Shown here in pieces: positions 1-12,112 of a DNA stretch of 64,000 nucleotides (positions are counted from its first letter, which is position 1; each line of letters opens with the position of its first letter). The DNA is from Platerodrilus igneus. Its lineage: Eukaryota > Arthropoda > Insecta > Coleoptera > Lycidae. Location of the stretch: assembly GCA_036346225.1 (NCBI GenBank), contig JARFIW010000588.1:4717501-4781500 (forward strand). The letters are read 5' to 3'. Under the pieces are notes generated by a model that was not told the origin of the DNA, ran no database searches, and saw only the letters and a list, made by a program, of their open reading frames with translations. Made by a program: the position numbers and the translations under genes.

Positions 1-720
1 TTGATAGATACGCTTAACATTCTTGCAGTAGTTGTACGACAAACCGTAAATATTGGAAGTAAACTCTATCCGTTTACGCTAAAAGAAATTGTTCCATTAT
101 GTACGCCATACGCAGTAAGTGGAAGAAAAAGACAACTGGAATTAGAGGAAATGGACGCAAAAAGGCGAAAGAACATCTTATTAGAGAAAATGAGGAAGAA
201 TTAAAAGATTATTTTATGTGCCCATGGACTGACTTAGATACATCCGGTTTCTACTAGCTGTATGCATTTGTGGTTAGTAAGAAATACTTTTTTAGTTATG
301 TAGGCATCCTTGCTGAAAAGGAAGGTACTAAATCCGTATACTTTTTAAAAGGTTTTTCTAAAAACGTATGTATCGAAATGGCAGATAACATAGACGAACT
401 AAGGAATGTGGGTTTCGTAACCTTGGCGAATACCACACGCAAAGGGGTTCCGCTAAACATTGTATATTTGCCTAGTAAAGAACCTTTCGGATCATTTAAA
501 ACCGAGGGTCTTACAACCTATAACAACCATATATTTCCAAAAGTGGTGGACATGCAACTGCGCAACAGTGAGTGGGAGAATAAGGATTCCTTCCAATACG
601 GACAACAAGAAGTCGATCAAGCCAACAAGATACGCATGCTGAATATAGTGGGAGAGCCGCGATTAAAAGTTTGTCACAAGCTGCAAGAATTACACAAAGG
701 AATGGATCTGGTTGTCAGTG
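1..720 (+). pseudogene. Unrecognised broken ORF, upstream half
   Basis: I do not recognise this protein. One frame is open from the window edge to a stop at 202. Reading continues in the frame of the next ORF from about 183, passes one TAG at 255, and is then open up to the LTR insertion at 721. The protein is mixed charged and hydrophobic, with no signal peptide, membrane segment or zinc motif visible. A one-base frame change plus one nonsense codon would join the two upstream parts, so it looks like a decayed gene rather than chance ORFs. The same frame resumes after the solo LTR (see 2461-2670). It could be a captured host gene fragment or the ORF of an unfamiliar mobile element. The left edge is outside the window. 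Confidence 0.4.
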
Positions 721-2460
721 TGTTACGTTTTTTTTCGTGGCATCCACGTTGGGCGCCAAATTTATGCTACGTTGGCTCGTAGCAGTGCGTAACACCAAGA
801 AAATCAGAGAAATGACCGGGCTCAATCGGAGAGTAGGGGGGGTTGTAGAAAGCAGACCAACATATATTGTATGCGGCGGTAAGGAGTTAGTGACAATACC
901 TGCAAGAAAATTAGTTAAGCAAACCTGAAAAAAAAGAGAATAAGCATAGCAGCAATGAAAAGTCTAAGTTATTCAGTACTTTGTAGAATATAAAAAAAAG
1001 AAACTGTTTAGATAAACTATATAATATAACAACGGTAAAAGCAATACAGAAAAATGTTTAGTACAAAGTGAGGTAATATTGGGGAGTAGCAGAAACGTTT
1101 TCTCACACACCAATTAAACATAACTCAGATAAAATGTTGACAAAAGATAAATAGATAAGACACAATTGGTATGAGTAATTTAGTGGTATTGATTTTTCTT
1201 TCTTTTTTTTCTATGTTTTAAAATAGCATGCAAGTCTATTGTAAAAGGTATCAGAACGACAAAGATATGGTATAGCAACGGATAGATATTTAAAGTAATA
1301 ACCAGTAGGAAATAGTTCAACTTACAAAAGTCCTCCAGCAACGCTTCCTTGCAACTGAAGTGTGGGATTCAACGATGTCCTGCACTAACGAAGCACTTCA
1401 CCCTTGACTGTGATGGTGTTGATGGAACTTATCACACGTTACACTAATCACACCTACGTATTTCACTGGTGTTAGCAACAGACATTATCACGCGTCGGAA
1501 CTATGTAGCCTTGATAAATTTCTTGGTAATTCTATTTCCTAAGACAATAATTTCGAAATATTCTGAAGCACTAGTTTAATTTCAACTGGGACCAAAGGTA
1601 TATTATTTTCATAAACATCCCAAACAGCAGTGAGAAACTTCAACCAATACCTTGGTAAGCCGGTAATCTGTTATATTTCACAAATAACGAAATTTGCGCA
1701 AGCAATGATCTATTTTAGATTTTTTGTTGTTAGAAAATTCAGAAACTACAGTATCACTGTATTTAAATAATCCAAAGTATGCGCTACTCTGAAAAGAAAA
1801 GGACCGCGAAACTAGATCGCACACACAGTTTAAATATCAAAAGACAAAACAACTAAAAAGAACCATAATGGGTAAAGCACGTGTATCACTAAAGTACGTC
1901 CGTCAAATGTTCCGTAAAACACGCGTGCCGGTCGAGTTTAACAAGTTCTACCACTTTAATTTCCAACAGAAACTCAACAAAAAACATGCCGTGCTGGTTC
2001 ATGAACAATACGAAAATTAATCCCGCATTAATTCTCACTATTGTCAAAAGCAGAGAAAAGCAGTATTTTTAACGTACTTAGTATATCGGAACAAAGAACA
2101 AACTCCGACTGTTCATCTGTTTATCTCAACTCGTCGCTATTACAACCGCTTATCGCCTATTATCTAGACTTGTTAATAACATCAGGAACATCCAAAACGT
2201 GAATGCCGCAATCATATATAATAATTAATTACAGCGGTTTATCATTTCCGATAAGTTGGAAAGTAATTTACGAATAATCCACATAAGGAACAAAATTTAT
2301 ATTTACGGCAAGACAAGAACGATGCAATCTATTCATTATAACACGACACATTCGTCAACGAGTTAATAAATATTAAATATAGAAATAGTAATTTGTAGAA
2401 GTGTATTTATAAATTGGGAAACAGCGTAAAATGTTAAAACTACCAAAAATGCCCGTTACA
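721..2460 (+). mobile_element. Solo LTR, family A copy 1
   Basis: The unit starts TGTTACG and ends CCCGTTACA, so its ends form a short inverted repeat (TGTTACG/TGTAACG). It is flanked by AGTG at 717-720 and 2461-2464, a 4-bp target duplication typical of Ty3/gypsy integration. A second diverged copy of the whole 1.7 kb lies at 28676-30332, with the same ends and a different 4-bp duplication. No coding capacity is seen. The orientation shown is arbitrary: the reverse strand carries a tRNA-Lys-type primer-binding-like motif close to one end (about 742-757). Confidence 0.8.
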
Positions 2461-2670
2461 AGTGGAATCAAAGACTTTATATATAAAGACAAACTTCGGT
2501 ATATTTTACAATTCGAAAACCTAGACGGTCACTATGTATCAAACTATTGGCTAGAAAAGGAGATACAGGACTTGGGTGTCGATTTAAATTTTAAGCTGCA
2601 AATGAAATTAGATAAAATTAAAACCACTCCAAACAAACATAAAGAAAGGACTGTTTTCTGTGTATAACTT
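2461..2670 (+). pseudogene. Unrecognised broken ORF, downstream half
   Basis: This is the continuation of the ORF interrupted at 720. Removing the LTR and one TSD copy leaves an open frame that runs about 67 more codons to a TAA at 2665-2667. The segment is rich in Lys, Asp and Leu and shows no motif I can name. An AT-rich stretch follows up to the mariner end at 2738. Confidence 0.4.
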
Positions 2671-2737
2671 TTTATTAAAATTAAGTTTAAATGACTCCAT
2701 GCTTGGCATTAAATATTTTTAAATTTTGTTATGTATA

Positions 2738-3222
2738 CAGGGTGCCCACAATCTATCTCCGTATATGGGTAACTTTTTTATTATAGAAGATACAATATTG
2801 GTTAAATTAGCAAAGTTGAAGAGAAATTTACGAGTAGTATGATGCTTTTTTGAAAACTCACCTAGATGCTCAACTTTTTTAGATATTTGAAAAAAACTGA
2901 AATTTGCCATTTTCTTCAAACGCTAATAACTTTTTAACGGTTTAACCTGTAGAGAAAATAAAAACTGCTTGTAAGGTAACTTTTTACGTAGAATTCAATA
3001 GCGTATATGACAATTTTAATTGGAAATGGGTTTTCAAGCTACAAACATAACCTCACTTTTTTTAAATGGAAACCATAGTTCAATATAACCCAAATGGAAA
3101 GGTTTTTCTTTTCTGATTACCCTGATGTAAGGGTTGATGTACTTATTTTCAGTAGTTTCTTCATAATAAAGAAAAAACGATTTATTTATTTGCGGACATC
3201 AAGGAGTCCATGGATACATATT
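2738..3222. repeat. Left long TIR of mariner copy 1
   Basis: This 485-bp arm matches the reverse complement of 4555-5037 with few differences. Open frames inside it on either strand are by-products of the repeat and match no protein family I recognise. Confidence 0.85.
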
Positions 3223-3387
3223 ACAAACAAACAAAATGTGTAAAAATCAATAATGGAAACACAAGTTTATTGTAACTAAATTTATTATAAACTAAGAAAA
3301 ATAAAATACTTAAAAAATAAACTATCCATACAATACAAATAACTTAATCAAAGGAAACAAAATTAATTAATGCGAATATGCCCACTC

Positions 3388-4413
3388 CTACATTAACATA
3401 TGCTCAAAATGACCTCCATTAGCTTGCAAACACATTTCGCACCTTTTAATTAGGTTTTGGTGCACCTTATTTAACGTTTGTGGTTTTATACTTGTAATAG
3501 CTGCTGTAATACTATCTTTGAGTTGCTCAATGTTATTGGATTTTTTAGCATACACTACATTTTTTACAGTACCCCAAAGAAAAAATCCAGTGGCGATAGT
3601 TCTGGTGACCTTGCCGGCCATGGAACAGGACCTGCATTGCCAATCCAATTTGGAAAACTATTATCAAGATATTCAGAAACGGCTTGAGCATTGTGAGCAG
3701 GTGCACCGTCATGCTGAAAATATTTTAAGTTTTGCAGTAAATGAAGTGACAAATTATCTAGCATTTCTTGCAATTCGTTTTGTAGAAAATTCAAATAGTG
3801 TACACCATTTAAATTATAATTATAGAAGAAAGGCCCAAGTATTTTATTACCAAAAATGGCACACCACACATTTATCGAAAATTGATGTTGATCCCGCCTT
3901 TCTTCTGTTAAATGGGGATTTTCCTGACTCCAGTAGACTGTATTTTTTCTGTTAAACATGCCTTTGTTAGTAGATTTTGCTTCGTCGGTAAATATAATAG
4001 TGTGACTAAAACCAGGAATATTTTTGTTTCATTAAGAAACCACCTACAAAACTGTTGTCTTCTCTCACAATCCCCATGATACAGTGTATTGCTAACATGG
4101 GTTTTGTATGGTTTGTAGCGGTTTTGTTTTAAAATTAGGCGAGCTTTTTCTGTAGAAGTAGCGCACTCAATTGCAGTTTCTCGGGTGGACGCTGTTGGCT
4201 TAAAATTTATGTAGGCTAACACACGTTCTTCATCATCAGTTTTGAATTTTCTTTTATCAGTACTGGGTTTTGTAAAAGCACCAAACCTTTTAAATTGTTT
4301 TCTAATTTAGAAAACAATCGTTTATCTGGCTGCCTTCTTTCCAAATATCTTTCATAATACATATCACCAGCAGCATCACAATTTCTGTTACAGGCATAGT
4401 AACAAAAGAGCAT
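3388..4413 (-). pseudogene. Mariner-superfamily transposase, decayed
   Basis: This encodes a DDE/D transposase of the IS630-Tc1-mariner superfamily in several frames. In order along the minus strand: a helix-rich N-terminal DNA-binding part starting near 4413, a first catalytic Asp in an IIFTDEA-type block, a second in FQHDGAPAHN, and a third in WPARSPELSPLDFF. Forty residues separate the second and third Asp, close to the DD41D group and unlike DD34D mariner. Frame breaks occur after the N-terminal domain, near the first Asp and just after the third Asp, so no active enzyme can be made. Two breaks are shared with the other copy. Confidence 0.85.
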
Positions 4414-4554
4414 GTCATTTTTTCGTCGTTTGTATACATTCTCTATTATAATCAAATAAATTTAAAAGTCTTCTACACAAAATTTGCAACCCAGAGCAAA
4501 TACACACTTTAACTAATAATATCTGACAAATGCCAGTTGTTTTTGTTTATTTAA

Positions 4555-5037
4555 AATATGTATCCATGGACTCCTTGATGCCCGCAAATAAATAAATCGT
4601 TTTTCTTTATTATGAAGAAACTACTGAAAATAAGTATATCAACCCTTACATCAGGGTAATCAGAAAAGAAAAACCTTTCCATTTGGGTTATATTAAACTA
4701 TGGTTTCCATTTAAAAAAAGTGAGGTTATGTTTGTAGCTTGAAAACCCATTTCCAAATAAAATTGTCATATACGCTATTGAATTCTACGTAAAAAGTTAC
4801 CTTACAAGCAGTTTTATTTTCTCTATAGGTTAAACCGTTAAAAAGTTATTAGCGTTTGAAGAAAATGGCAAATTTCAGTTTTTTTCAAATATCTAAAAAA
4901 GTTGAGCATCTAGGTGAGTTTTCAAAAAAGCATCATACTACTCGTAAATTTCTCTTCAACTTTGCTAATTAAACCAACATTGTATCTTCTATAATAAAAA
5001 AGTTACCCATATACGGAGATAGATTGTGGGCACCCTG
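4555..5037. repeat. Right long TIR of mariner copy 1
   Basis: This is the inverted partner of 2738-3222 and ends in GGGCACCCTG followed by the TA duplication. Confidence 0.85.
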
Positions 5038-5039
5038 TA

Positions 5040-5539
5040 TTGTCAGAATAAAAATTTTAGTATAGTATTACATTGTTCTTTATTTATAAATGGTTATGAC
5101 GTCACCACCTTCTTGGAAAAGTAGCCGAAACTAGGTAGCCGATAGCATAGCGTTGTGGTGATTTTACCTATATGATACCAAACAAGATAGATTTATCTCG
5201 TGGGTGCGGTGCCGATAGGCACCGAGAGGTATCTCGAAAATTTTAGGGGTTAGGTTATCGATTTTTTAAGGTAGAGATGGTTGGGGTAAAAATCCCACAA
5301 TGAGGTCCACAAGCAGGGAGCAAGGTGGAAATCCCTTAAAATAAGACTTTATAGTGGGTTTTTACATGTAAAAACCTAGGTTGAATCGGCGTCGGCGGCG
5401 GCGGCGGCGGCGCTGCGCCAGGATGCACCAATCCCTCTACTCTAAGTGTTGGGGAATTAGGTAGCCGCAGGTTGCTTAACCTCTTGCACATACCACTGAA
5501 TATCGCTGAAATAGTGTATATATTTAGAAAACAATAGAA
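5040..5539. other. Non-coding interval with GGC microsatellite
   Basis: No gene is visible. The stretch holds a perfect (GGC)n run at about 5387-5413 and a few GC-rich hairpin-like words around 5200-5240. Confidence 0.5.
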
Positions 5540-6060
5540 AAGGACCTGCGCTGTATCTAACAAGAAAGAGCAGCTGCTATGTGCGAAGGATAAGAAATAT
5601 AAAAAAGGAAAAAACTGTTGAAAGCAAAGGTGTGGAGCGCTGCACTGTACGGCTATGAAATACGAAAAGTAAAAGAAACAGACAAGAAAAGGGTAGAAGC
5701 GTTTTGGAATGTGGTGTTTCAGATGTATGATGATGATAAAATGGACAGACAAAGTTGATAACATAAAAGTTCTAGAAATAGTAGGGGAAGACTGATATCT
5801 GAGAAAACAAAAAAAAAATAAGAAAAATAAAAGGGGCAGGATACGTTTTATGGCATTTTGGGGAATAGTGCGCGATATATTATAGGCAGAGATATTAAAA
5901 AAAGTGGAGAGGTAAACCTAAATAAGACTATTGCACGCAGATGGTGAAAGATATCGGCTGTGGAAATTTCTGGGAAATGTGTAGGTTAACTGAGAATAGG
6001 AAACAATAAGGGTACCCGTCTAACCAGTTCCAGAACTGAAGACCTAATGATGATATAAAT
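5540..6060 (+). pseudogene. RTE-like LINE reverse transcriptase, 3' fragment
   Basis: Frame-shifted translation gives the tail of an RTE-type LINE polyprotein. It includes a VWSAALYGYE-like block (consensus VWSxLLYGCE), then EAFWNVVFQM, WTDKVDNIKVLEIVGE and a GRIRFMAFWG-like block matching the usual GRWIGHILR region. Several stops and shifts are present. It probably comes from the same clade as the 5' pieces at 7130-7708, 31005-31375 and 48967-50560, but it cannot be joined to any of them here. Confidence 0.65.
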
Positions 6061-7129
6061 GGAACCAGTAGTGTCAACGGTGTCAATGGCAATAAGCGGG
6101 TAGTAATTGCCGACATTGTACACTACCAATGTTTTTCAGATATTTCAGAAAATCCATTTGCAGCAAAATTGTTTTAATATTGTGTATCAGGTTAATTTAT
6201 TTTCCCTATTTTAGTTTAGTATTCGACAATGACAAAACAACCTGAAAAAATGAAATGCATCTCAATACAAGATGTAGTTTTAGTAGTTCCGAGATAATAA
6301 TAAAAAAATAAAGCAGCATTTGCACCTGTTAGCTTTATATTTTTTAAAACCTACAGAAAACTTGCCCGATTTAAAGGAATTGCATTTTTAAACTCTCCGT
6401 TTCTGTTTATTGCCAGAACATATCAAAATAATCAAGTTATCTTTTGTTCTATGACCATCCTAAATTCAATTACTATCGACTTGAAACTTTTTATTATAAA
6501 ACGCCTAAATGTAATCCATTAGTAAGGAAAACCGAAAGCTTTCGTAATTTAGATAGGGGTTAAGGGTGAATCCCTTTTAATGAATGATTTAAGCGAATCT
6601 CTTGAGACTTCTATCATCCGAGACCAGGCGAGGCGTCGTGGCACGTCTGTTCCACATCGAGAAGTTCCGCAACTGCTGTTAATCTCCTCCTTCCGTTTAT
6701 TCTTGCGTCGTTTCCTATTAAGTTTGAATGGAGTTATATTATTGAAACTCCATAATTGTGAAAGCCCTGGATATGATACAATCTAAATGGATTTACAGTA
6801 CTTTTTGAGACATTTGTGTGCCATTTTCGAACACAATAATTTATAAAGATGAAGTATCTATCGTACGTTTTGAAATTGGTGTTCTGGTCTCACATATTTT
6901 CAAACTCTAGTTTTCCATAATTTTATTTATTAGCTTCAATTACACCTCACAAATAAATTGTTACAATATAAAAAACAAATAATGTACAAATTCTTTAATT
7001 ATGGTAGAATGGCTTGCGTTTTTCAGTGAACTAAAAAGCCAAACTACAGGTCCAACCAAATTAGTGGCGTTTTTAGTGAGGAACCAGACTAATACAGATC
7101 CCCAAAGAGGGCAGCAGCTCTTTCGGTAT
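6061..7129. other. Interval without recognisable gene
   Basis: AT-rich sequence with no credible coding frame and no terminal repeats that I can pair. A short open frame at 6580-6786 shows no family motif and is probably chance. Confidence 0.4.
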
Positions 7130-7708
7130 TTAGGTTGGAAGAGACAATAGAGATCGGTATGGCATTCTACGACACACTACTGCGGTGTGGAAGGCAACGG
7201 AAACCACCACATTACCTCCTAAGTACACTGCGTACAAAAATTGTTATTTACAATGATGGTATCCTCAGGGGTGAAGATTCTGTAGTTAAAATAACCGCTC
7301 CCTATTCGGATCTCCGGGGACTACTTCGTAGGATGCGATCGGAAAGTTTAAAAGAAGATCCGGGAAATTTTGCGAGTCCGAGCGTGAAAAGTCCAGAATA
7401 ACAGTGGCGACCATTTTGCGAGTCGGAGCGTGGAATGTTAGAAGTATGAAGCAAGTAGGTAAGCTAGAGAATTCGAAAATTGAAATGAATAGGTTAGCAT
7501 TACACATAGTAAGGATTAGCGAAGTTCGATGGCCAAGGCAGGAGATTTTTGGAGCGGAGATCAGGCTCAGAGGAAAGAAATTCGGGTGTGGGAATAGTTA
7601 CGCAAAAAAAGATACGACACTGTGTAGAAAACTCCTTACAAAAGAACAAAAGAGTTCTCTTGGTTAGATCAGGATCTAAACTGGTAATACAGTAATAATA
7701 CAAGTATA
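7130..7708 (+). pseudogene. RTE-like LINE, 5' leader and endonuclease start
   Basis: The leader contains the GGAAGGCAACGGAAACCACC word typical of this LINE group. It is followed by an APE-type endonuclease start with GAWNVRSMKQ and RISEVRWP, then a frame-shifted continuation. The same leader and protein recur at 48967-49404. The sequence stops exactly at a 16-bp word (7693-7708) that reappears at 30989-31004. There the RTE reading resumes with the residues expected next, so everything between is a later insertion. Confidence 0.75.
7693..7708. repeat. Left 16-bp target duplication
   Basis: TAATAATACAAGTATA occurs here and, identically, at 30989-31004. The word belongs to the RTE endonuclease coding sequence (a related copy lies near 49395). 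The right copy directly follows a short A-run, as expected for a LINE insertion made by target-primed reverse transcription. Confidence 0.85.
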
Positions 7709-10563
7709 CCCCTCAGGGGCCTGTTAGTTCCCAAACAGGTACGGGCATGACAAACCCGAGGTATCCGAGCTCAACTATCCGCTGCTCCGCCCTTACATTC
7801 CCTCAGCCTCCTGAGAGCGATAGCTCAAGAACACCAGCCAGGTGTTTTTTGGGTACAGCACGGCTCCTTCCCTCCTTTACAGGCCTTGCTCGCCTCGCCA
7901 CATTCTTCCCACGTGGGGCGAGGTACAGCTATACCAATCACCTCCCTAATGGGTAACTCGCCCTGGTACATAAGCCACGTGTATCAGGGTACAGTCAAAC
8001 CTAACCCCTGTCCTAACCCTGCTCCTCCCTGTATCTACATCCTAACTAATTAGCCCATTCCATCCCATCGTTTACACATTGAAGCGTATTTTTCGAATGG
8101 GCGCCAGTGAAGCGTATTTTTCTAATCTATATCTGACTCTAGACGTTGGGCGCTAGTGAAACGAAGTCTTCCGACATAACTAGGGGTCTATTCCTTTGGG
8201 TAGAGCTATGAGAAATGGGGGGGGGGGGGAAGTCGAAATCTGTTTGTATGTCAAACTCAATCTCAGACAAATAGGCGCCACCAACTCCGGACTTATTCAC
8301 GATAATGGCATGGCATATTTCTAAGGGCGGACGTGGAGACCCAAAGAAAGGAAGATCGCCTTCGATGACAAAAACCTGTCTTAATAAAATAAGACGCTGT
8401 TCCTGTAAGAAATTATAATAGTTAGGTTAATAAAAAAAGGTGGAACACTATTTGTGTCCCGCAAATATACATAAAAAAGTATCAAAAAGATATTTTCTAT
8501 ATAAAGTTGGCATCAAAATTCTACTCTTAAAGATGTTAGCTTTCTATAGTTAGGTTTGATCATATTTGATCAAAATAAAAAACTTTAATCTTGAACCAAT
8601 AATTTACTAAAAAGGATCTCTTTTAAAACAAAATGCAATGCAACAAAATTTAATAAATAATTGAATTACTTCGTGAATTTTAAATTAAGGTTTATCAAAA
8701 TTATTCATAATCAAACATTTTACAGCATATTGTAAACTTGTTACACAAAGATACTCCAAACCGTGCAGATCTGTTCAGGCAGATTACATTTAATTATGTT
8801 ATTACTCAAGCTATTCCTTTTTAAGTTAAATGTACTAGTTTTAGTTTCCATAAAAATGATCACAAAAATATTCTTATTTACATAAGATGTGCTAAAGCTG
8901 TTCGAAGCATTTGCTTTCAAGAACGCATCTGTCAGCAGTATACTACAGAAAAATAAGTGACGTCAGTAACACCTGTTGTTGTAACTAACGGTTTCTTAGA
9001 ACATCAAATTAGTGAATTTTTAATTTTGACACTGGAAATTCCAGCTCAGCAATAGTTGAAACTTTCACAACATTCAAGCCTTTACACATAAGAACAAATT
9101 ACCGTGTTTCTAATTTGAAACACAAAAGATTACTTAAAGCTAACTACGAACCAAAAACTGCTTTTCTCGCCTAGATGAGGTATTTGTTATATCATGCGAT
9201 GTTTACTGCATGTAGTATGAACCCAGCTCATCCTAAACAGCTTCTACCACATGGAGTTGTTCCAGGTGTAGACAAAGTATCATCTTTACGCTGTTTCACA
9301 AAGTGGTCTTCTTTAAATTGGTTAAACTTTCCATCTTCTAAGTTGCCTTTTACACGTCGTAAAACAAAGTGGTTTTAACAAAAGGGATTGAATTTCCTAT
9401 CTTCTAAGTTGCATTGTTCATGTCGTTCGTGCGCTAAATAAAATATCTCAATTAAACAAATTAATAACGTTCATACGATACCAACCGCTATTCAAAGATG
9501 TGTGTCGACTCCTCAAAATTTATACGCAAATTGCCGGCCTGAAGTCTCTGATACATCTTATCTCTTGCTCCACGTATGGCCGGCTGATTATCAAACTTGC
9601 TCGGGCGACCGGAGCGTCCGAGGAGGTGGCTGTCAAACCGAGATACGCCTGCGAATAGCTGTAGAAGACACAGATATTCTACCACCAATAGAATAACAAA
9701 TAAAGATGCTGCTCTACGTATTACCTTAGTTGTTAAATGTATTTTACCATTATTTTAATAAAAGTGTTTTATTATTCTCGCACTTTGATGAAGGGATTTA
9801 TTAATCAAAAATAAAATTGTTACAACATACACACACAAATACCTCAGTCGCACGACACTTACATTCCATACACACAGATTATATGTGATCCGTTCTTCAA
9901 ACCTCTGCCCTTCGAAGTCGCGGTGTGAGGTTCCAACGCCCAATGTCCCGGGTTCGAATCCCGACACGGTCCACTTAAAAAATGTTAGACGAGCATTTTT
10001 CTCAAAAATACACCCTCGTTCGACTGAGAGGTAAAATGGAGGTCCCGTGTCTGAGTGTTGTCACGCTCGTTAAAGATCCCTACCTTGCTTGGAACAGCAA
10101 GGGTTAGGCAAAATTCCAAATTTTTCAGGTAAAAAAAAACTCGCTTCCTGGCCAATGTAGTACCTTCGGGTGGAGCATTGGAAAATCACATGTAAGGTAG
10201 GAGGTTGCATCGGTAGAGGGTACAGCTTAGAAACTGGGGGTGGCGCACCAGGGCCGCCAGGTAGGACAGGGACCCAAACCCCTTCTAACCAAAGGGGACT
10301 CTGTCGTATCAACCGGCGCATAATCTTGCCTCCTTTAGTAGTGCTGGGTGGTGCCCAGATTGGGCCCTGGTGATAAGGGTGGGAGGCGTTGCTGAGGCCA
10401 CTACTATGCTGCTCCTGCACGGGTTCTTGGGAACTTGATGGACAACCACGGTATCACACCATATACATACACATACACAACACACATACACATACGTGTG
10501 AGAGCTAGCGCACATCTCACTATGAAACACACACTTACAAAAGCTGTATATTAATTAATAACA
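7709..10563 (+). other. Region upstream of LINE ORF1 (5' UTR and possible nested repeats)
   Basis: By position this is the 5' end of the I-like LINE. It starts with GC-rich sequence (7709-8060) containing an inverted CCCCTCAGGGG word. A 13-G homopolymer lies at 8217-8229, followed by AT-rich sequence to about 9760. GC-rich sequence returns at 10000-10430, then a CA-rich microsatellite at about 10461-10495. At 2.85 kb it is too long for a usual LINE leader, so the AT-rich middle may be another insertion, but I cannot find its ends. No gene is seen. Confidence 0.45.
9890..10090 (+). repeat. Possible tRNA-derived SINE fragment
   Basis: GGTTCGAATCC at 9951-9961 is a perfect pol III B box. The surrounding arm can pair four bases across a TTCGAAT loop. 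A clear A box and a full cloverleaf are not visible, so this is not a functional tRNA gene. The unrelated tail after 9975 would fit a SINE body. No second copy was seen in the window. Confidence 0.35.
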
Positions 10564-11877
10564 ATGATAAGTCAAGAATATGAAGAAACGATAAACGCGC
10601 CAAAAACTCATTCTGAGGCAACTGATGCCGACAGAGGAGGAAGTAGCACTGCGGTTACTGCTACCCCTGCAACAAAAAACATGTTCGAGAAGGAAAAGTT
10701 TATAACCTCTTCTGAAATTGAAACTGGAAATCGATTGACGCGGATTCTTTCCCCCAGTTTTTGGTGATCAGAAAAACATATGGAACTAATTTTGTTAAAA
10801 TAAATCCTTTTTTGATCGAAAAAACAATTTATTCAAAAGCTGGCGAGTGTGAAATAAAAAAAAAACAAAAGACAGAGTATTAGTGCAAATAAAAACTTTA
10901 AGCAATGTAGGTGTCTATTTACTACCAATTTAATTGGAGATATCCCAGTTGAAGTGTCGGCACATACTACCTTGAATCACACCAAAGGAGTGGTCTATTG
11001 TAGGGATCTCCTTACATGCACAAACGAAGAAATTGTTGAAGGTATGAAAAGAAATAGAATTGTAGCAGCCAAACGGTTAAAGACCAAGGGGAATGGTGAA
11101 CTATGCGATACAGGAAACTTCCTACTTACATTCAATACAACAACCTTACCGGCTGTAGTGAAAGCTGCATTTTACAGATTATCTGTTAGGCCATATTTTC
11201 CTCAGCCAATGAGGTGCTTCAACTGCCAGCGCTTTGGACACCATTCAGCCAATTGCCCAAATAATAAAGTGTGTTCGTGTGGCGAACAAGAACATGAGGG
11301 GGCACCATGCAAGGAACCTGAAACCTGTGTAAATTGCAACGGTGAGCACTCTGCAGACAGCAGAGATTGCCCTATATACAAACAGTAATATGCAATACAG
11401 AAAATCTGCGTCCAAGAAAAAATTTCATATAATGAAGCAAAGCGTAAAGTGTCACCTAGTGGCAACTTAACAAAATCTGTTAGCTCAGTAGCTGCCATTT
11501 CAAAACCAGAAAAAGAATCAATAGACTGCATAAACAAGTTAAACATGGAAATAGTAACACTAAAAGCTTTATTTACTGATTCACAAGCGCAACACCTCCC
11601 AACTGCCATACCAAAGCAAAATACAACTATCCAGGGTTCATCAAAATCAAACAATACCGCCCCTACTCCTAGTACCTCACGTCCGAACGCCTTAGATATA
11701 GAAATGAGAACAGCATCTTTACCAAATTCGTCTCAGCCTACTATAGACAAACGTAGTTGGAGTCCACGTACTCCCTCTCCCACTTTTCCTAGTAAAATAG
11801 ACCCATTAAAAATAATTCAAAACAAAAGATTAAGAGGTAGACCACCTAAACAAGGAATTAGAAAAGTTTCACTTTGA
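10564..11877 (+). pseudogene. LINE ORF1 (gag-like) with zinc knuckles, broken
   Basis: This is the nucleic-acid-binding ORF1 protein of the I-like LINE. The start at 10564 opens an acidic N-terminal part (to 10767). After a frame break, 10954-11388 encodes an RRM-like segment followed by zinc knuckles: CFNCQRFGHHSANC, a second CSCGEQEHEGAPC cluster, and CVNCNGEHSADSRDC. A stop at 11386 separates it from a low-complexity Ser/Thr/Pro tail (11449-11877) in the same style. ORF1 proteins of this type coat LINE RNA in the cytoplasm. The two breaks make this copy non-functional. Confidence 0.8.
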
Positions 11878-11944
11878 TACCAACACAGTTACGTTTATGT
11901 GACACATCGTATTTAATTCTAACCGCATTCTTAATACTCAACAA

Positions 11945-12112
11945 TGGACACTATAATATAGTGGAATTGCAATGAATGTCTCCTACACATATCGGAATTG
12001 CAGATTTTACGGTCACAGTATAACCCGTTCTGTTTTTCACTACAAGAAACACATTTCCAACCAAACAGTCCTTTTAAATTTAAAGAATACACATATTATA
12101 AACATGATATAG
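11945..12112 (+). pseudogene. LINE ORF2 endonuclease start, truncated by gypsy insertion
   Basis: Translation gives the N-terminal block of an APE-type endonuclease: an IxWNCN-like start with an in-frame stop, SELQILRSQYNP and SLQETHF. The catalytic-site Glu lies in QETH. The reading ends at the 5' LTR at 12113. The rest of the endonuclease is absent after the LTR element. Confidence 0.7.

Larger units (their letters stand above)
2738..5037 (-). mobile_element. Mariner-like element with long TIRs, copy 1
   Basis: A 2,300-bp unit begins CAGGGTGCCCACAATC and ends with its reverse complement, flanked by TA on both sides (2736-2737 and 5038-5039). This is the Tc1/mariner target duplication. The terminal inverted repeats are about 485 bp each, far longer than the roughly 30 bp of classical mariner. 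The transposase pseudogene lies between them on the minus strand. A near-identical copy in the other orientation occupies 19714-22006. Confidence 0.9.

Noticed and set aside
2719..2919. Minus-strand ORF of 66 codons, also found at 19641-19895 and 21825-22061
   Set aside because: It is part of the mariner TIR and appears wherever the TIR occurs; it has no family motif.
5336..5764. Minus-strand 142-codon ORF
   Set aside because: Runs across the GGC repeat and the reverse of an RTE RT fragment; no protein motif.
9901..9975. A tRNA gene
   Set aside because: Only the B box and part of the T arm are present; no A box, anticodon arm or acceptor pairing was found.
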